Assembly (NCBI GenBank): GCA_035048495.1
Contig: CM068553.1
Span: 23,251,190 to 23,315,189 of the forward strand
Reading direction: 5' to 3'
Origin: Euptelea pleiosperma
Taxonomy: Eukaryota > Streptophyta > Magnoliopsida > Ranunculales > Eupteleaceae
DNA length: 64,000 nucleotides
The stretch's first letter is position 1. Each line of letters starts with the position of its first letter. The translations under genes were made by a program, and so were the position numbers. Under the pieces are notes generated by a model. It did not search any database. It was not told the origin of the DNA and worked only from the letters and a program-made list of their open reading frames with translations. Positions 24,132 through 35,300 of the stretch are shown here, piece after piece.

Positions 24132-24294
24132 CCTTTGCTTCTCTCTCTTGAAGATTGAGTCATTCTGTGTCTCTATGTGTGTTTGAAAAGGCATAGATGG
24201 GGTATATTTATAGAATACCAAGACCCTGAGTCATGTGGAACGTGGGATAATGGAACCATGAATTTCGGATCTGATAAAACCGATTCTGTTCAAA

Positions 24295-24594
24295 GTCTAA
24301 TCGATTGTACATTTGCTCCAATCGATTGGGCCATGTCCAATCGATTGGGGACAAGTGTCCAATTGATTGGGCTCAATAAGTTTTCTATTCCGAAGGCACC
24401 AATAGATTGCACAGGGTTCTCCAATCGATTTGACATTTATAACTTTCCGTCTCGAAGGCTCCAATCGATTAATCAGAGTCTCCAATCGATTTGACATAGA
24501 AAGATTTTTGTCCCGTAGTCTCCAATCGATTACACAATGTTTCCAATCGATTGGGCTCAATTATGTTTCTGCCTCGTAGTGTCCAATCGATTGG
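24295..24594. repeat. CCAATCGATTGG palindrome array (copia solo LTR)
   Basis: About eleven full or partial CCAATCGATTGG words in 300 bases, homologous in position to the arrays at 5573-5818 and 31955-32270. Spacing and number differ between copies, showing turnover of units. Confidence 0.85.
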
Positions 24595-25295
24595 ACTTTC
24601 TCACTAGTCAATAAAATTGACTTTGACTCGGGTCTATCCAATGACTAAGTCTGACCATTATATTTTGTTTATTTTAATCAACTCCTATGGCCACTAAGTC
24701 ACATACCTTCCTAATCGAGCGTACACGATTGTTAACTAACAAATCGACAGTTACTCAGATGACTCCTGTCGTCAACTGTCTGATTCTTGTTGTCTCTGTC
24801 TTTTAGTCTTCATGTAGTTGGCGAAGTAAGCGTACCACCACATCTTCACACTATATTTGTGCTCGTAGGAACGGTTACAAGAATGTTTTTATGTCAAACG
24901 GAATTTTTGCCAAATTGAATATGAAAATATTCCTTACACCAATCGATCGGACTCTCCCATTAGTCAATATCTTTGACTCAGACTCGGGTCTGTCCAATGA
25001 CTAGGTTTGACCATTATATTTTATTCATTTTAAACCTATTCCTATGGCTACTAAGTCACTTACCTTCCTAATCGAGCATGCACGATCTTTAACTGACAAA
25101 TGGGCAGTTACTCAGATGACTCCTGTCGTTAACCATCTGATTCTTGATGTCTCTGTCTTCTAGCCTTCAAGTAGTCGGCGAAGTATGAGTACTACGACAT
25201 CTCCACACTACACTGGTGCTCGTAGGAATGGTTACAAGAATGTTTTTATGTCAAACAGAATCTTTGCCAATTTGAATATAAAAATATTCCTTACA

Positions 25296-27228
25296 ATCTC
25301 CCCCTTTGGCAATTCCGTGACAAAAAAATATTTAATCATATAGAAGGTAAAAAATGAAAATACAATCCCACCCTCTTACATGATTCACTCCCTATCTTAC
25401 ACTCTCTCAGAGATAATCGAATAGATAATGGAGTAACTTTTAATCTGTTCCCTGCACAATCTACCAACAATACATACCATTTAATATCATCGGCAATCAA
25501 TAAATCAATAAAATGCAGTGAGTTAATTATGCACATCACAAGTAGAAAAATTAGAAAAATAATATAAATGATTTTTCCCCCTTAATTTCTTTTCCCCTAT
25601 CTCATGCATCAACTTATTTTTACCTCTATGATTTTCTCTCCCCCTTTTTGTCATAAAATGATAAAGGTACAGAAATATAAGCAGATAATAAGCATGCTAT
25701 GAATATCATCATGAAAAATGAGTGCATAAGGAACATGATAACAAGTATAAAGACTAAAAGATAAACATGACACAAAGTCTAAATACATCAATGGTTTAAA
25801 TTTCGATGAAACCATTTAACCAATCATAAATCTTTTTCAAATGAATTTTAAAATTTTAAATCATCTCTGAAAAGATTTATAACTCACAACTCAAATCAGA
25901 TCAATCCGGATTAATTCAAATAAAAAGGTCAAATCTGAAGTATGCTGAAATTCATGAAAAGACAAGTTAAATGCAATGCAAATGAGTTTCAATGTGATTG
26001 GCACTAACAAATATCAAACCTAGGATTTTAGACTTAACTACTCAGTTTAATCTTGAATAGTTCAAATGCAGTCAATCTAGGCTATTTATCAGAGCCAGTC
26101 AGTCAAACTAGTACACTTTAGTTGAATTTTTAATTTCTTTCACTTGGGCGTACTGTGATCTGACTTTCCACTTCTTAGGGTACAAGACAGATGTTAGTAA
26201 AAATCTAAATACTTTACTCAAAATCTGGAGGTATCCTGTATCCAATCATGAAATCCTCATTAGAGCTAATAGGTTCTCACTAACTCTCTATTTACAAGTG
26301 TATTTGTTAATGTGATTTCACATTACTTTTGCACCAAACATGGCTATTTCTCATTCACTTGTTTAATCAGAATTTTATTTTTCAAGTTCTCATCTTTGAC
26401 ACTTAGTCGGTATGGTAACTTTCACACTCGATCGGTATGGTATTCTCTACAGCATTATGTAATCAAATTTTTGTATAGATCGGGGCCATATAGATTTTAC
26501 CATATCCACTTGAGGTAGCCTTTCCATGGAGAACTCTCACACAGGGAGGGCAACAGTCGATTATATTAAAATTTCAAAATCAACTGAGAGTAGAAACACA
26601 ACTAATTTGAAGTCATGAAAAGTAGAAGTTTATTCATGATTCCCATAGAGTACTAGATTTATTACCTCAATCAAATCTAGTCCCAACTAGTGTCAGTCAG
26701 TGTGCATGTGAATAACAAGTTAAAACTTATGAACATCCACTAACTGAGAATTAATAAAATAGACTAATCTTCTAAATTTTCTACAATGATCTAGTCTTAA
26801 TTTACCTTGTGTCAAGTCCTAGTTCTAGAATTTTCTAGAGTCAATGCCCATCATATTAAGAATAATTATGTAATGCACAACTCAAAAAAAAATCCTAAAC
26901 AAGACACAAAACAATTTTTGATTTTCAAATTTTCTATTTTTGTTTTTGAATATATGAACTCAAAATAATGCAAATAATCAAAGATCTAAAACAAATAGAA
27001 AACTATGAAAAAAACAAAATTCTAAAACAAAACTACACACCCAACTCACAAAAGATATATAATCATAAAATAGAGAAGAGTGTAAAGAACCACATTTATT
27101 TAATCAATGAGACAAGTGTCATTAGAGTTCATAAGGAATTTACTCCAAATAGAGTCTAGATTTATCGGTCCTTCCTTTCTCACCCATATGGTCTTATACC
27201 TTGTAGGTGGGTTCTTTTTCTTTGCTAT
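25296..27228 (-). other. Copia-1 3' noncoding region and polypurine tract
   Basis: The PPT (AAAGGGGGAGAT on the minus strand, 25296-25309) touches the 3' LTR. The rest is AT-rich, with no ORF above ~70 codons and no recognisable protease, integrase, RT or RNase H on either strand. In SIRE-type elements pol would lie between gag and this region; here gag runs directly into it. Confidence 0.7.
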
Positions 27229-28141
27229 TTATTTAGGCGGTGAAAGAGGATCGACATTTCTCTTTTTAGTTGTCTTCTTATTCTCAGCCCTTTGAGTCTG
27301 GGTGCCCTTGAGTTTCATAAGGTTAGCAATCTCTCTACACAAGGCATTCGACTTTTGATGCAAGACTGTCATTTTATCGAGTAGATCTCCTTGGTTTCCA
27401 TATGATTTTCTCTTGGGAGGAACCATTGTATCTCTTCTCCTTTTAAAGTAATTCTTACTCAAGTGACCATTACCACTATAGTAATTACAAACATGCACAT
27501 GTATAACTGGTCTGGTCGAGGTTGATCCACATGTGGTGTGGAAGAAACTTTGGCTTTTACAAATTTTGTTCCTAAAGACGACGAGGTATTGACATTATCA
27601 ACATATCCAATTCCCCATTTGTCTTCATATCTTTGTCCCACACTTAGAATCTCATTTAATTTCTCAGTGCTTTGAGAAATATACGGCAAATCATTTTTCA
27701 GTTGAACTAGTTCAAGTTCAAGTGACTTCTGCTTCTCCAAACATTCTGATAATCAGATTCAAGAAATTTAACTTTGTCTTGGAGGCTAACATTCTCTTCT
27801 TCTAGCAGCCTAGAAGTAGTTTCATATTTTTCATGCTCACTTTCAAAAGATATTCTAGCATATGTACAAGTCTGGAACTCGCATTCCAAGAACTTGTTTC
27901 TCTCTTGAAGAGATTTCTTCTCTTCCCTAAGCTGACTAACTAGCACAGATAATTCATTATTGTCTAGTTTACAAGTAAAATTTTCAAAGTCAAGGAATTC
28001 AACTCTATTAGTCAATTTTTTATTTGCTTTGGTCAGTCTAAAGCTTTCTTTATATAGCTCTTGATAAGCAGTATAAAGATCGCCTTGATCTTCACTGTTT
28101 GAGTCACTACAGCTATTGACAGTGAACCCTTCTTTAGGCAT
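27229..28141 (-). pseudogene. Copia-1 partial gag (C-terminal half), frameshifted
   Basis: Three overlapping frames read minus: 28141-27707, 27740-27459 and 27498-27229, implying frameshifts near 27725 and 27480. The first two give a charged coiled coil (Leu/Glu/Lys heptads such as 'LREEKKSLQERNKFLECEF') with an acidic start ('SDSNSEDQGDLYTAYQELY'). The third has a copia-gag zinc knuckle that has lost two of its cysteines ('CNYYSGNGHLSKNYFKRRR'). It begins only ~75 bases after the PBS, and the N-terminal capsid half of a normal copia gag is missing. In an intact element gag forms the particle and binds RNA; this copy cannot. Confidence 0.75.
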
Positions 28142-28216
28142 CTTTATAAATGAAAAGAATGAACTAGTTTTGCAAGAATCTAAATTTAGGTGATTAAACT
28201 TTTTATAGAATAACCC

Positions 28217-28228
28217 GCTCTGATACCA
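28217..28228 (-). promoter_or_regulatory. Copia-1 primer binding site (initiator tRNA-Met)
   Basis: TGGTATCAGAGC on the minus strand, two bases inside the 5' LTR edge. This is the standard PBS of plant copia elements and sets the element's orientation. Confidence 0.92.
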
Positions 28229-28294
28229 ATTAAAATTACACCGGTCCGTTCTCTTTAATCCAATATACTTAGAAGGGGGGGTTGATTAGGTATT

Positions 28295-29977
28295 TGATAT
28301 TCGCTTAAAAGTGCTTATTTTAAGCAATTATCCTTTTAGCGTTATTGCATTCTCCCACGTTAAAATACTTTATTTCTCTACTTTTCTACGTAAGAGTCTC
28401 TTTTGTTGCGTAGAACACACTTTTCTGGACGAAATGGTATATTTGCATGCATTAAACACATTTTCGAAAGTCTAAATATTAAGTCGTTCTGATAAAGTCT
28501 CATTACGCGCTACTTCTGTCACAAGAAACCCCGATGGGACGATTCTCGAGACTTGTGGGCCCAAATCAATCATGAAAGCCCATTATCAAAGCTTAACAAG
28601 CCCACATTCTATGACTAGAAGATATGGGCCAAATATGGGCTGAATAAGAAGACCAAAAAGCCGGCCCAAAGAACGAAGAGAGTAGGAGAGCCAATGACCA
28701 AGAGACGGACCAAAGCGTTTAAAGCCACATGAGTCAGCAAAGAATGATGGTCGACTCTACTGGAGAAGCGTGAGGATGGTCACAGTGAAGACCAGGGTTC
28801 CAGACCCTCCGCCAGTGCTTTTCTCTCTATTTTCTGATACTTTCTCTCTCATCTCTCCTTATTCTCTCTCTCTCTTCATCTCTCAGTCCTCGAATCTACT
28901 GACCTAATCCCAGAACTCTTGCCCATCGGCTCTATCTCATCTCCCTTAGCTTTCTGACCGTTGGATCTTCCATCGGACCGTTGGATCTTCAATCGGATCG
29001 TTGGATCTCTCTAGATCCGTCGATCTACCAATCTGGGTCCCAATCAAGTCACCATCCATCCGATCGCCATCAGAATGTCTGTCACATCATCTTGTGAGAC
29101 GATGGACATCATCAGTCCATGTGGGCCAGTACCGGGCCCATCATCATCGACCGGCTGTCCGACCAGTTAGTGGACCCTGTGAATTTCAAAATAATTTTAA
29201 TTAAAAAATGGGGGGTCCACTAAATGGGGACATTCCCCAAAGAAAAGTGATGTTTTACTTAAAAAAAAATATATATATATATATATTTTTCATATTTTTT
29301 ATTTTCAAAAAATACCCTATTTTCATTAATGGAAATAGGGAGCTTTAAAAAGAGAAGGAGAGGGGTTCGTTCGAACCCTAATCCCCCTCCTATCTCTTTC
29401 TCTCCTTCCCCAAAACCGGTCCCTACGTTTTCCTCTCCTTCCCCTCCCCTTCTTCTCTCTTCTTCTTCTTCCTCTTTTTCTCCTTTTCCGGCGAGAACCT
29501 GCAACTCCGGCAGGTTCGTCTTCCATACCTTCTTCTTCCCTTCTTCTTCTCTTCTGCCCTCTTCCTCTTATTGTTCGCCTACACCTCAGTCTGCTCCTCT
29601 TCCTTCTTCTTCCACCTCTTCTTTTTAATCTTCCTCGGAGTTGCAGACAGCAACTCCGGTGGTCTCCTTCACGTTACTCCACCGTGAGCAGCGCCTGCTG
29701 CTCCGCCCACCGCGAGCACAACCACAGGGCAGCACTGCCTATGTGCCTCGCCTCCATACTGATTGGATACGCCTCCAGCAAGGCTTCTCCATCGCCGTAA
29801 CCACCCTCTTCTTTTTTCCCCCAAGCCGTTACAGCCCATCTTCTCTATCAAGCTATCCATCTCAAGGACCGCCCAGCAACTTCTTCAAGTTGCTGCCCTT
29901 GGCATGATCCTCCTCAACCCATTGGACGCCCCCAACTCTTTCCTCCTCAAAAACTTCCAAGCCGTCATTAACAAAAG

Positions 29978-30014
<37 letters not shown>

Positions 30015-31195
30015 AGGAGAAGAGAGAAGAAGAGAGGAGGAAGCCAGCCTCCCATAACCACCACGTGGTGCGCTCATCCCCTCCTCCATATCACGGTGCT
30101 GCTGCACCCTGTAGGACCACCGTCACACCTTCACCAAAGCTGCTGTTCGGCCTGCAAACCTGCTGGTGTACCGGCTGGAACCTAGCTCCAACACGTCTTC
30201 TTCAAGAGAATCCCAGAACCAGCTACCTCTTCTTCGGATCTGCTCCCGTGTGGTGCTCCTTAGCACCCTCTAAGCTGTCTCCACCATCTTGGCGCTGATC
30301 AAGACGCCACCCTCTCCTCTGCCTCGCCGGACCTGCAACTTCTCCGTCAAGTGCACAACAACTTGCTGCACACCCCACCGGTGAGCTATGCTTCCTCCAT
30401 CGGGTTCTCCTTCCCTTGGGACCTTCACTACTGGCAGCTTCTCCATCATTCTTGGCCGAGACCTCTCCACCAAGCAAACCACCTTCATCGTCCATGCCCC
30501 TTTCCTAGGCCAAACCGCACCATGCAGTCCACACTTGGCCAATCCCAACCTTGCTCAAGGTGAGATCATATGTAGTTTCTCTCTCTAACTCTTCCTCTCT
30601 CTAAATTTCTAAAGCTTCTCATTCTATCTCTAGTTTTCTCTTTCTAACTCTTCCTCTTTCTAAATTTCTAAAACTTTTTTTTCTCTCTAGAATAGTTCTC
30701 TCTTTCTCTCTCTAAGTCATTTTAGGTCTTCTCTCACTTTCTCTCTCTAGACCTTCTCTCACTATTTCTTTCTCTCTCTATTCCTTTACGAATGCTTTAT
30801 AGATTAGCTTTCTTCTTGGCATATTTATTTCAGAAGTTATGTAATTGACAATTTTATTAGATTAATGGATGATTTCGATGTTGGTTATTATGATTTTGCT
30901 ATTTCGCATTAGTTAGGTTATTAATTTCATGGCTTTCTCTCTAAATCAAAGTATATTTTAATCCGATCTATCCACCACTCTCACCCCACCATCATTCGCA
31001 TCAATTTCTATGGAAAAATCTGTCATTTTATGTTCTTATTTGCGCTAATCCGACTAATCCCGAGTGCGGATCGACATCCGACACGAATCCCTATACAGAT
31101 CTAAAATTTTGTAGGATTTAAGAATCGGATCAATTTACAAATATTATTGAGATTAGGGTTTCCGTAACCAACGACGCGGAAAAAACCTACTTTCA
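28295..31195 (+). mobile_element. Athila-type solo LTR (2901 bp)
   Basis: Starts TGATATTCGC and ends CCTACTTTCA, with TSD GTATT at 28290-28294 and 31196-31200. The flanks join into one continuous copia LTR sequence. Inside are an (AT)n run near 29270-29286, the GGGTTCGTTCGAACCC dyad near 29363, hairpin words such as CGGAGTTGCAG...CAACTCCGG (29636-29659), an A run (about 29980-30011), and a GGTGAG splice-donor-like site (30559-30564) followed by CT-rich tracts. It has no internal region. Confidence 0.93.
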
Positions 31196-31861
31196 GTATT
31201 TAAAATTAATTATACCTCCGTGGTATATTTTCTTTTTGTCGTTTGGTCTAATCAGGATAGATAGCAGAATACAAACAAACAATCACACAAGACAAGAGAT
31301 TTTACGTGGAAACCTTAGCCAAGGAAAAACCACGGGATTACGTCCAGACAGAAAGTATCACTAACTGAAAAGTTAAACGAAATAAAGGTTACCTATGCAG
31401 CACCGTTGCAAATACAGCTTCCAACCTTAGCCAAGGCCTACTGCCGATGCGTCCACGTCCTCTGAATCAACGCTACGAATCCACGTGCGCCCTTTTATCC
31501 AAGAAGCCTTGTCCACTTGTTCAGTTTGGTACACCCCAAACCTACATTCAATCGGCTCCTCCGATCTTAATTCTCAGCACTCCTGCCTTTGCAGAAGGTA
31601 AAGGATTCAGTACACCCTGAACCCTAGGTTGCTCAAAAGGTGTTGAGTCACATTGGTACACTCAGGCTACTAGGTCGAATATATAAGTGATGGACCTAAG
31701 CTGAGGAATAGATCAAGCACTTGTCTTCGATCAAGTGAATGGGAAACAAGCTTATTGCTCTTCGAATGGACACTCTAATAAATAAACCTTTTATTCTCTC
31801 TCTGGAAAGATTGAGTTACTCTGTGTCTCTGTATGTATTTAGTGAATGTATAGAAGGGTTG

Positions 31862-31869
31862 TATTTATA
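31862..31869 (-). promoter_or_regulatory. TATA box of the Copia-1 5' LTR
   Basis: TATAAATA on the minus strand, conserved in the other two copia LTR copies (5480-5487 and near 24205). The CCAATCGATTGG array lies just upstream in the transcription direction, which is a promoter-like arrangement. Confidence 0.55.
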
Positions 31870-31954
31870 GAATTTGGTGACCCTGAGTTGTATAGAACGT
31901 AGGATAATGGAACCAAGAAATTCAGATCTGAGAAGGACTGAGTTCGTGCAAGGT

Positions 31955-32270
31955 CCAATGGATTGTACTCTAGGTCCAATCGATTGGGCCATGTCCAATC
32001 GATTGGCCATGGCCAATCGATTGGGTATAAGTGTCCAATCGATTGGCCTCAATAAGTTTCTTGTTCCATAGGCTCCAATCGATTACACAGAGGTCTCCAA
32101 TTGATTGGACTCAAATAAGTTTCTATCCCGAAGACTCCAATCGATTTCACAGAGTCTCAAATCGATTGGTCTGAAATAAATTTTTGCCTCGTAGCTTCCA
32201 ATCGATTACACAGAGTCCTCCAATCGATTGGGCTATGTCCAATCGATTGGACAAGTTCCAATCAATCGGA
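31955..32270. repeat. CCAATCGATTGG palindrome array (Copia-1 5' LTR)
   Basis: About fifteen full or partial palindrome words, including four closely packed intact copies in the first 90 bases. It is directly upstream of the TATA box when read on the minus strand. Confidence 0.85.
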
Positions 32271-32358
32271 CTGTCCCATTAATCAATATCTTTGACTCAG
32301 ACTCGGGTCTGTCCAATGACAAGGTTTGATTCCTTTGGCCACTAAGTCACTTACCTTC

Positions 32359-35300
32359 TGAAAGTAGGATTTTTCCGTGTCGTTGATTACAGAAACCCTA
32401 ATTCCAACACATTTGTAATTTATCCGAGATTTCCTATAAAATTCAGAGATTTTGTATAGGGATTCGTGTCGGATGTCGATCCTCACTCGAGATTAGTCGG
32501 ATTAGCGCAATAATGAACATAAAATGATGGAAAATTTGCAGAGAATGTAACTCAATCAACTTCATTCAATCGAACATGTCTCTTACAATGAAAAGCAAAC
32601 CAAAATAACTAAATTATAAAGCATAAAAAAATAGAATAAACTAGAGAGAGAATTTTAGAAACTAGAGAGAGAAAATTATAAATGAGAAAGAAAGTAGGTA
32701 GAGAAAGAAAGTGAGAAATAGAGAGAGAAAGTGATAGTAAGAGAGAGAACGTGAGAGAGAAGATGAGAGGGAAGGCATTTTAAAGAGAGATAGTAGAAGC
32801 TTAGAGGGAGAAACTAAAAAAAAAAGAGAGAAAGGGTGAGACTTACCAAACTTACCGGGGGTTGCTTCGGCCATTGATGATGGTGAAGCACACATGGTGC
32901 AATGGAGAGGAAGAAGTTAGAGGACATGGTGAGGAGTTGCAGGCCAAGATCAGCAAGTCGTGAGGATGAAACCCAAACCTATGGTGGTCCAGCGAGGAGT
33001 GGATGCATGCTGGTTTTGTGGTGCCATGGAGGAGGCGACTGGATACCACGATGATGGAGATGAAGATGGCTTGAGGCGGTTGCAAGAATGGAGACAGCGG
33101 CAACGAGCATTGCTTGGCTGACTGATATTCGCTCAAAAGTGCTTATTTTAAGCAATTATCCTTTTAGCGTTATTGCATTCTCCTACGTAAAATACTCTAT
33201 TTACCTACTTTTCTACATAAGAGTCTCTTCTGTTGCGTAGAACACACTTTTCTGGACGAAATGGTATATTTGCATGCATTAAACACAATTTTGGAAGTCT
33301 AAATATTAAGCCGTTCTGATAAAGTCTCATTACGAGCTTATTCTGTCGCAGGAAACCCCGATGGGACGATTCTCGAGACTTGTGGGCCCAAATCGATCAT
33401 GAAAGCCCATTATCAAAGCTTAAAGAGCCCACATGATATGACTAGAAGATATGGGCCAAATATGGGCTGAATAAGAGGACCAAAAAGTCGGCCCAAAGAA
33501 CGAAGAGAGCAGGAGAGCCAATGACCAAGAGACGGACCAAAGCATTTAAAGCCACATGAGTCAGCAAAGAATGATAGTCGACTCTACTGGAGAAGCGTGA
33601 GGATGGTCACAGTGAAGACCAGGGTTCCAGACCCTCCGCCAGTGCTTTTTTCCATTTTTTTGATACTTTTTCTCTCATCTCTTCTTATTCTCTCTCTCTC
33701 TTCATCTCTCGATCCTCGAATCTACTGACCTAACCCCAGAACTCCTACCCATCGGCTCTATCTCATCTCCCTTAGCTTTCTGACCATTGGATCTTCCATC
33801 GGACCGTTGGATCTTCAATCGGACCGTTGGATCTCTCTAGATCTGTCGATCTACCAATCTGAGTCCCAATCAAGTCAACATCCATCCGATCGCCATCAAA
33901 CTGTCTGTCACATCATCTTGTGAGATGATGGACATCATCAATCCATACGGGCCAGTAGCCGGGCCCATCTTCATCGACCCGCTGTCCGACTAGTTAGTGG
34001 ACCCCGCGAATTTCAAAATAATTTTAATTAAATGGGGGGTCCACTAATTGGGGAGATTCCCCATAGAAAAGTAGTTATTTTTCTTATTTTTTTATTTTCA
34101 AAAATCCCCTATTTCCATTAAAGGAAATAGGGAAGCTTTAAAAGGAGAAGGATAGGGGTTCGTTCGAACCCTAATCCCTCTCCCCTCTCCTCCTCTCCTT
34201 CCCCAAAATCCTTCCCCACGTTCTCCCCTTCATTCTCTCCTTCTTTCCTCCTCTTCTTCTTCTTTTCTTTTTTCTTCTTTCTTCTTCTTCTCTATCTTCT
34301 TTCGCCGTAGTTGCAGGTTTGCAACTCCGGCCAGCAGGTGTCCAACTCGCTACCACTCACATCCTGCTCAGTTCAGCCACTTTAGTGGCCACCCACGCTA
34401 CTGGTCTGGCCTACAACGGCCTGCAGCTCCTAAAACCCCACCACCGTCTTCTTCACCTTCATCTACTGGCCGGAGTTGCAGAACTCCGACCGTGTCTGCT
34501 TCCGCCTCTTGCTGCTGTCTCCTTCTTCTTCTCCTTCATCTAAGACTTCCCCCCCTCCGCCTGTGCGCAGCAGAGCTTGCTGCCACGGGCCACACATCTT
34601 CTTGTTCCGTTTTCTTACCGGAGTTGCAGCCTGCAACTCCGGCCACCACGTCACGAACCGCCCTCCTCAGCCCACCTGCAACAGCGCCTCCACCATTGCC
34701 ATCTTCATGCTTCATCCTCCATTGAAGAATGGCTGCTCCTTCGCCTGAAAATGAACCAGCAAGTTCGGTTGCTTCAACTTCCGGCGATCTCTCACCTCCT
34801 CAACCGCGAGCTCCTCACGCATCACCACCTTGCAGCATATGCACCGCCTGCTGATTCCTCTCCTCTCCACTGCCTGATCTCCTCCTCCTCCTCTGATGCA
34901 CCGTCACTGCCTTCTCTTCCCACTCACGGACTGTCCTTCCAACTCAAGAGGTAGATCTCCTCTTGGCCAGCCACCACGTGGTGCCTCAACTAGTGGGGTG
35001 TATCGCTTCCTACGTGTGCACCGTTCAAGAAGACCACCCCGACTTCCATGCACCAAGGTCCTCCACCATAGATGCTCCTTCGACTCTCTCCTTGGCCGAC
35101 GACCCAACCACTCCGAAAAAAGAAAGGATATCTTCAGCTCCATCATGTCCTAAACCACCTTCACCTAGACCGTGCGATCTAGGCCGATGCGATCTATCCG
35201 GTAAGTGGTAAGTTTCTTCACTTTCTCTTTTCTTCCATCCTCTCTAGTTTCTTTCTCTAGCTCTCTCTCCCTAGTTTCTTCCATTTTTCTCTCTCTACTT

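Larger units (their letters stand above)
5820..24938 (-). mobile_element. Copia solo LTR nested in the Copia-1 3' LTR
   Basis: A second LTR of the same family, starting TGAAATTCCACC at 5820 and ending TTCCTTACA at 24938, flanked by TSD CCAAT. Its own sequence is 5820-6593 plus 24137-24938 (~1.58 kb); the rest is Element A. No internal region is present, so it is a solo LTR left by LTR-LTR recombination. Confidence 0.85.
4638..25295 (-). repeat. Copia-1 3' LTR, interrupted by a nested solo LTR
   Basis: The LTR proper is 4638-5819 plus 24944-25295 (about 1.53 kb). It starts TGAAATTACACC at 4638 and ends ATTCCTTACA at 25295. It is split at TSD CCAAT (5815-5819 and 24939-24943) by a copia solo LTR. 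A TATA-like box on the minus strand (TATAAATA, 5480-5487) and an array of CCAATCGATTGG words (5573-5818) lie within it. A G9-10 run occurs near 4681-4690. Confidence 0.85.

Noticed and set aside
24295..24594. CRISPR-like array of 12-bp words with spacers
   Set aside because: Units are short palindromes with irregular spacing in a eukaryotic LTR, and they recur in all copies of that LTR; no cas genes.
29862..30185. Lys-rich ORFs across the A run in the solo LTR
   Set aside because: The coding signal comes from a homopolymer run; no counterpart in other LTRs.
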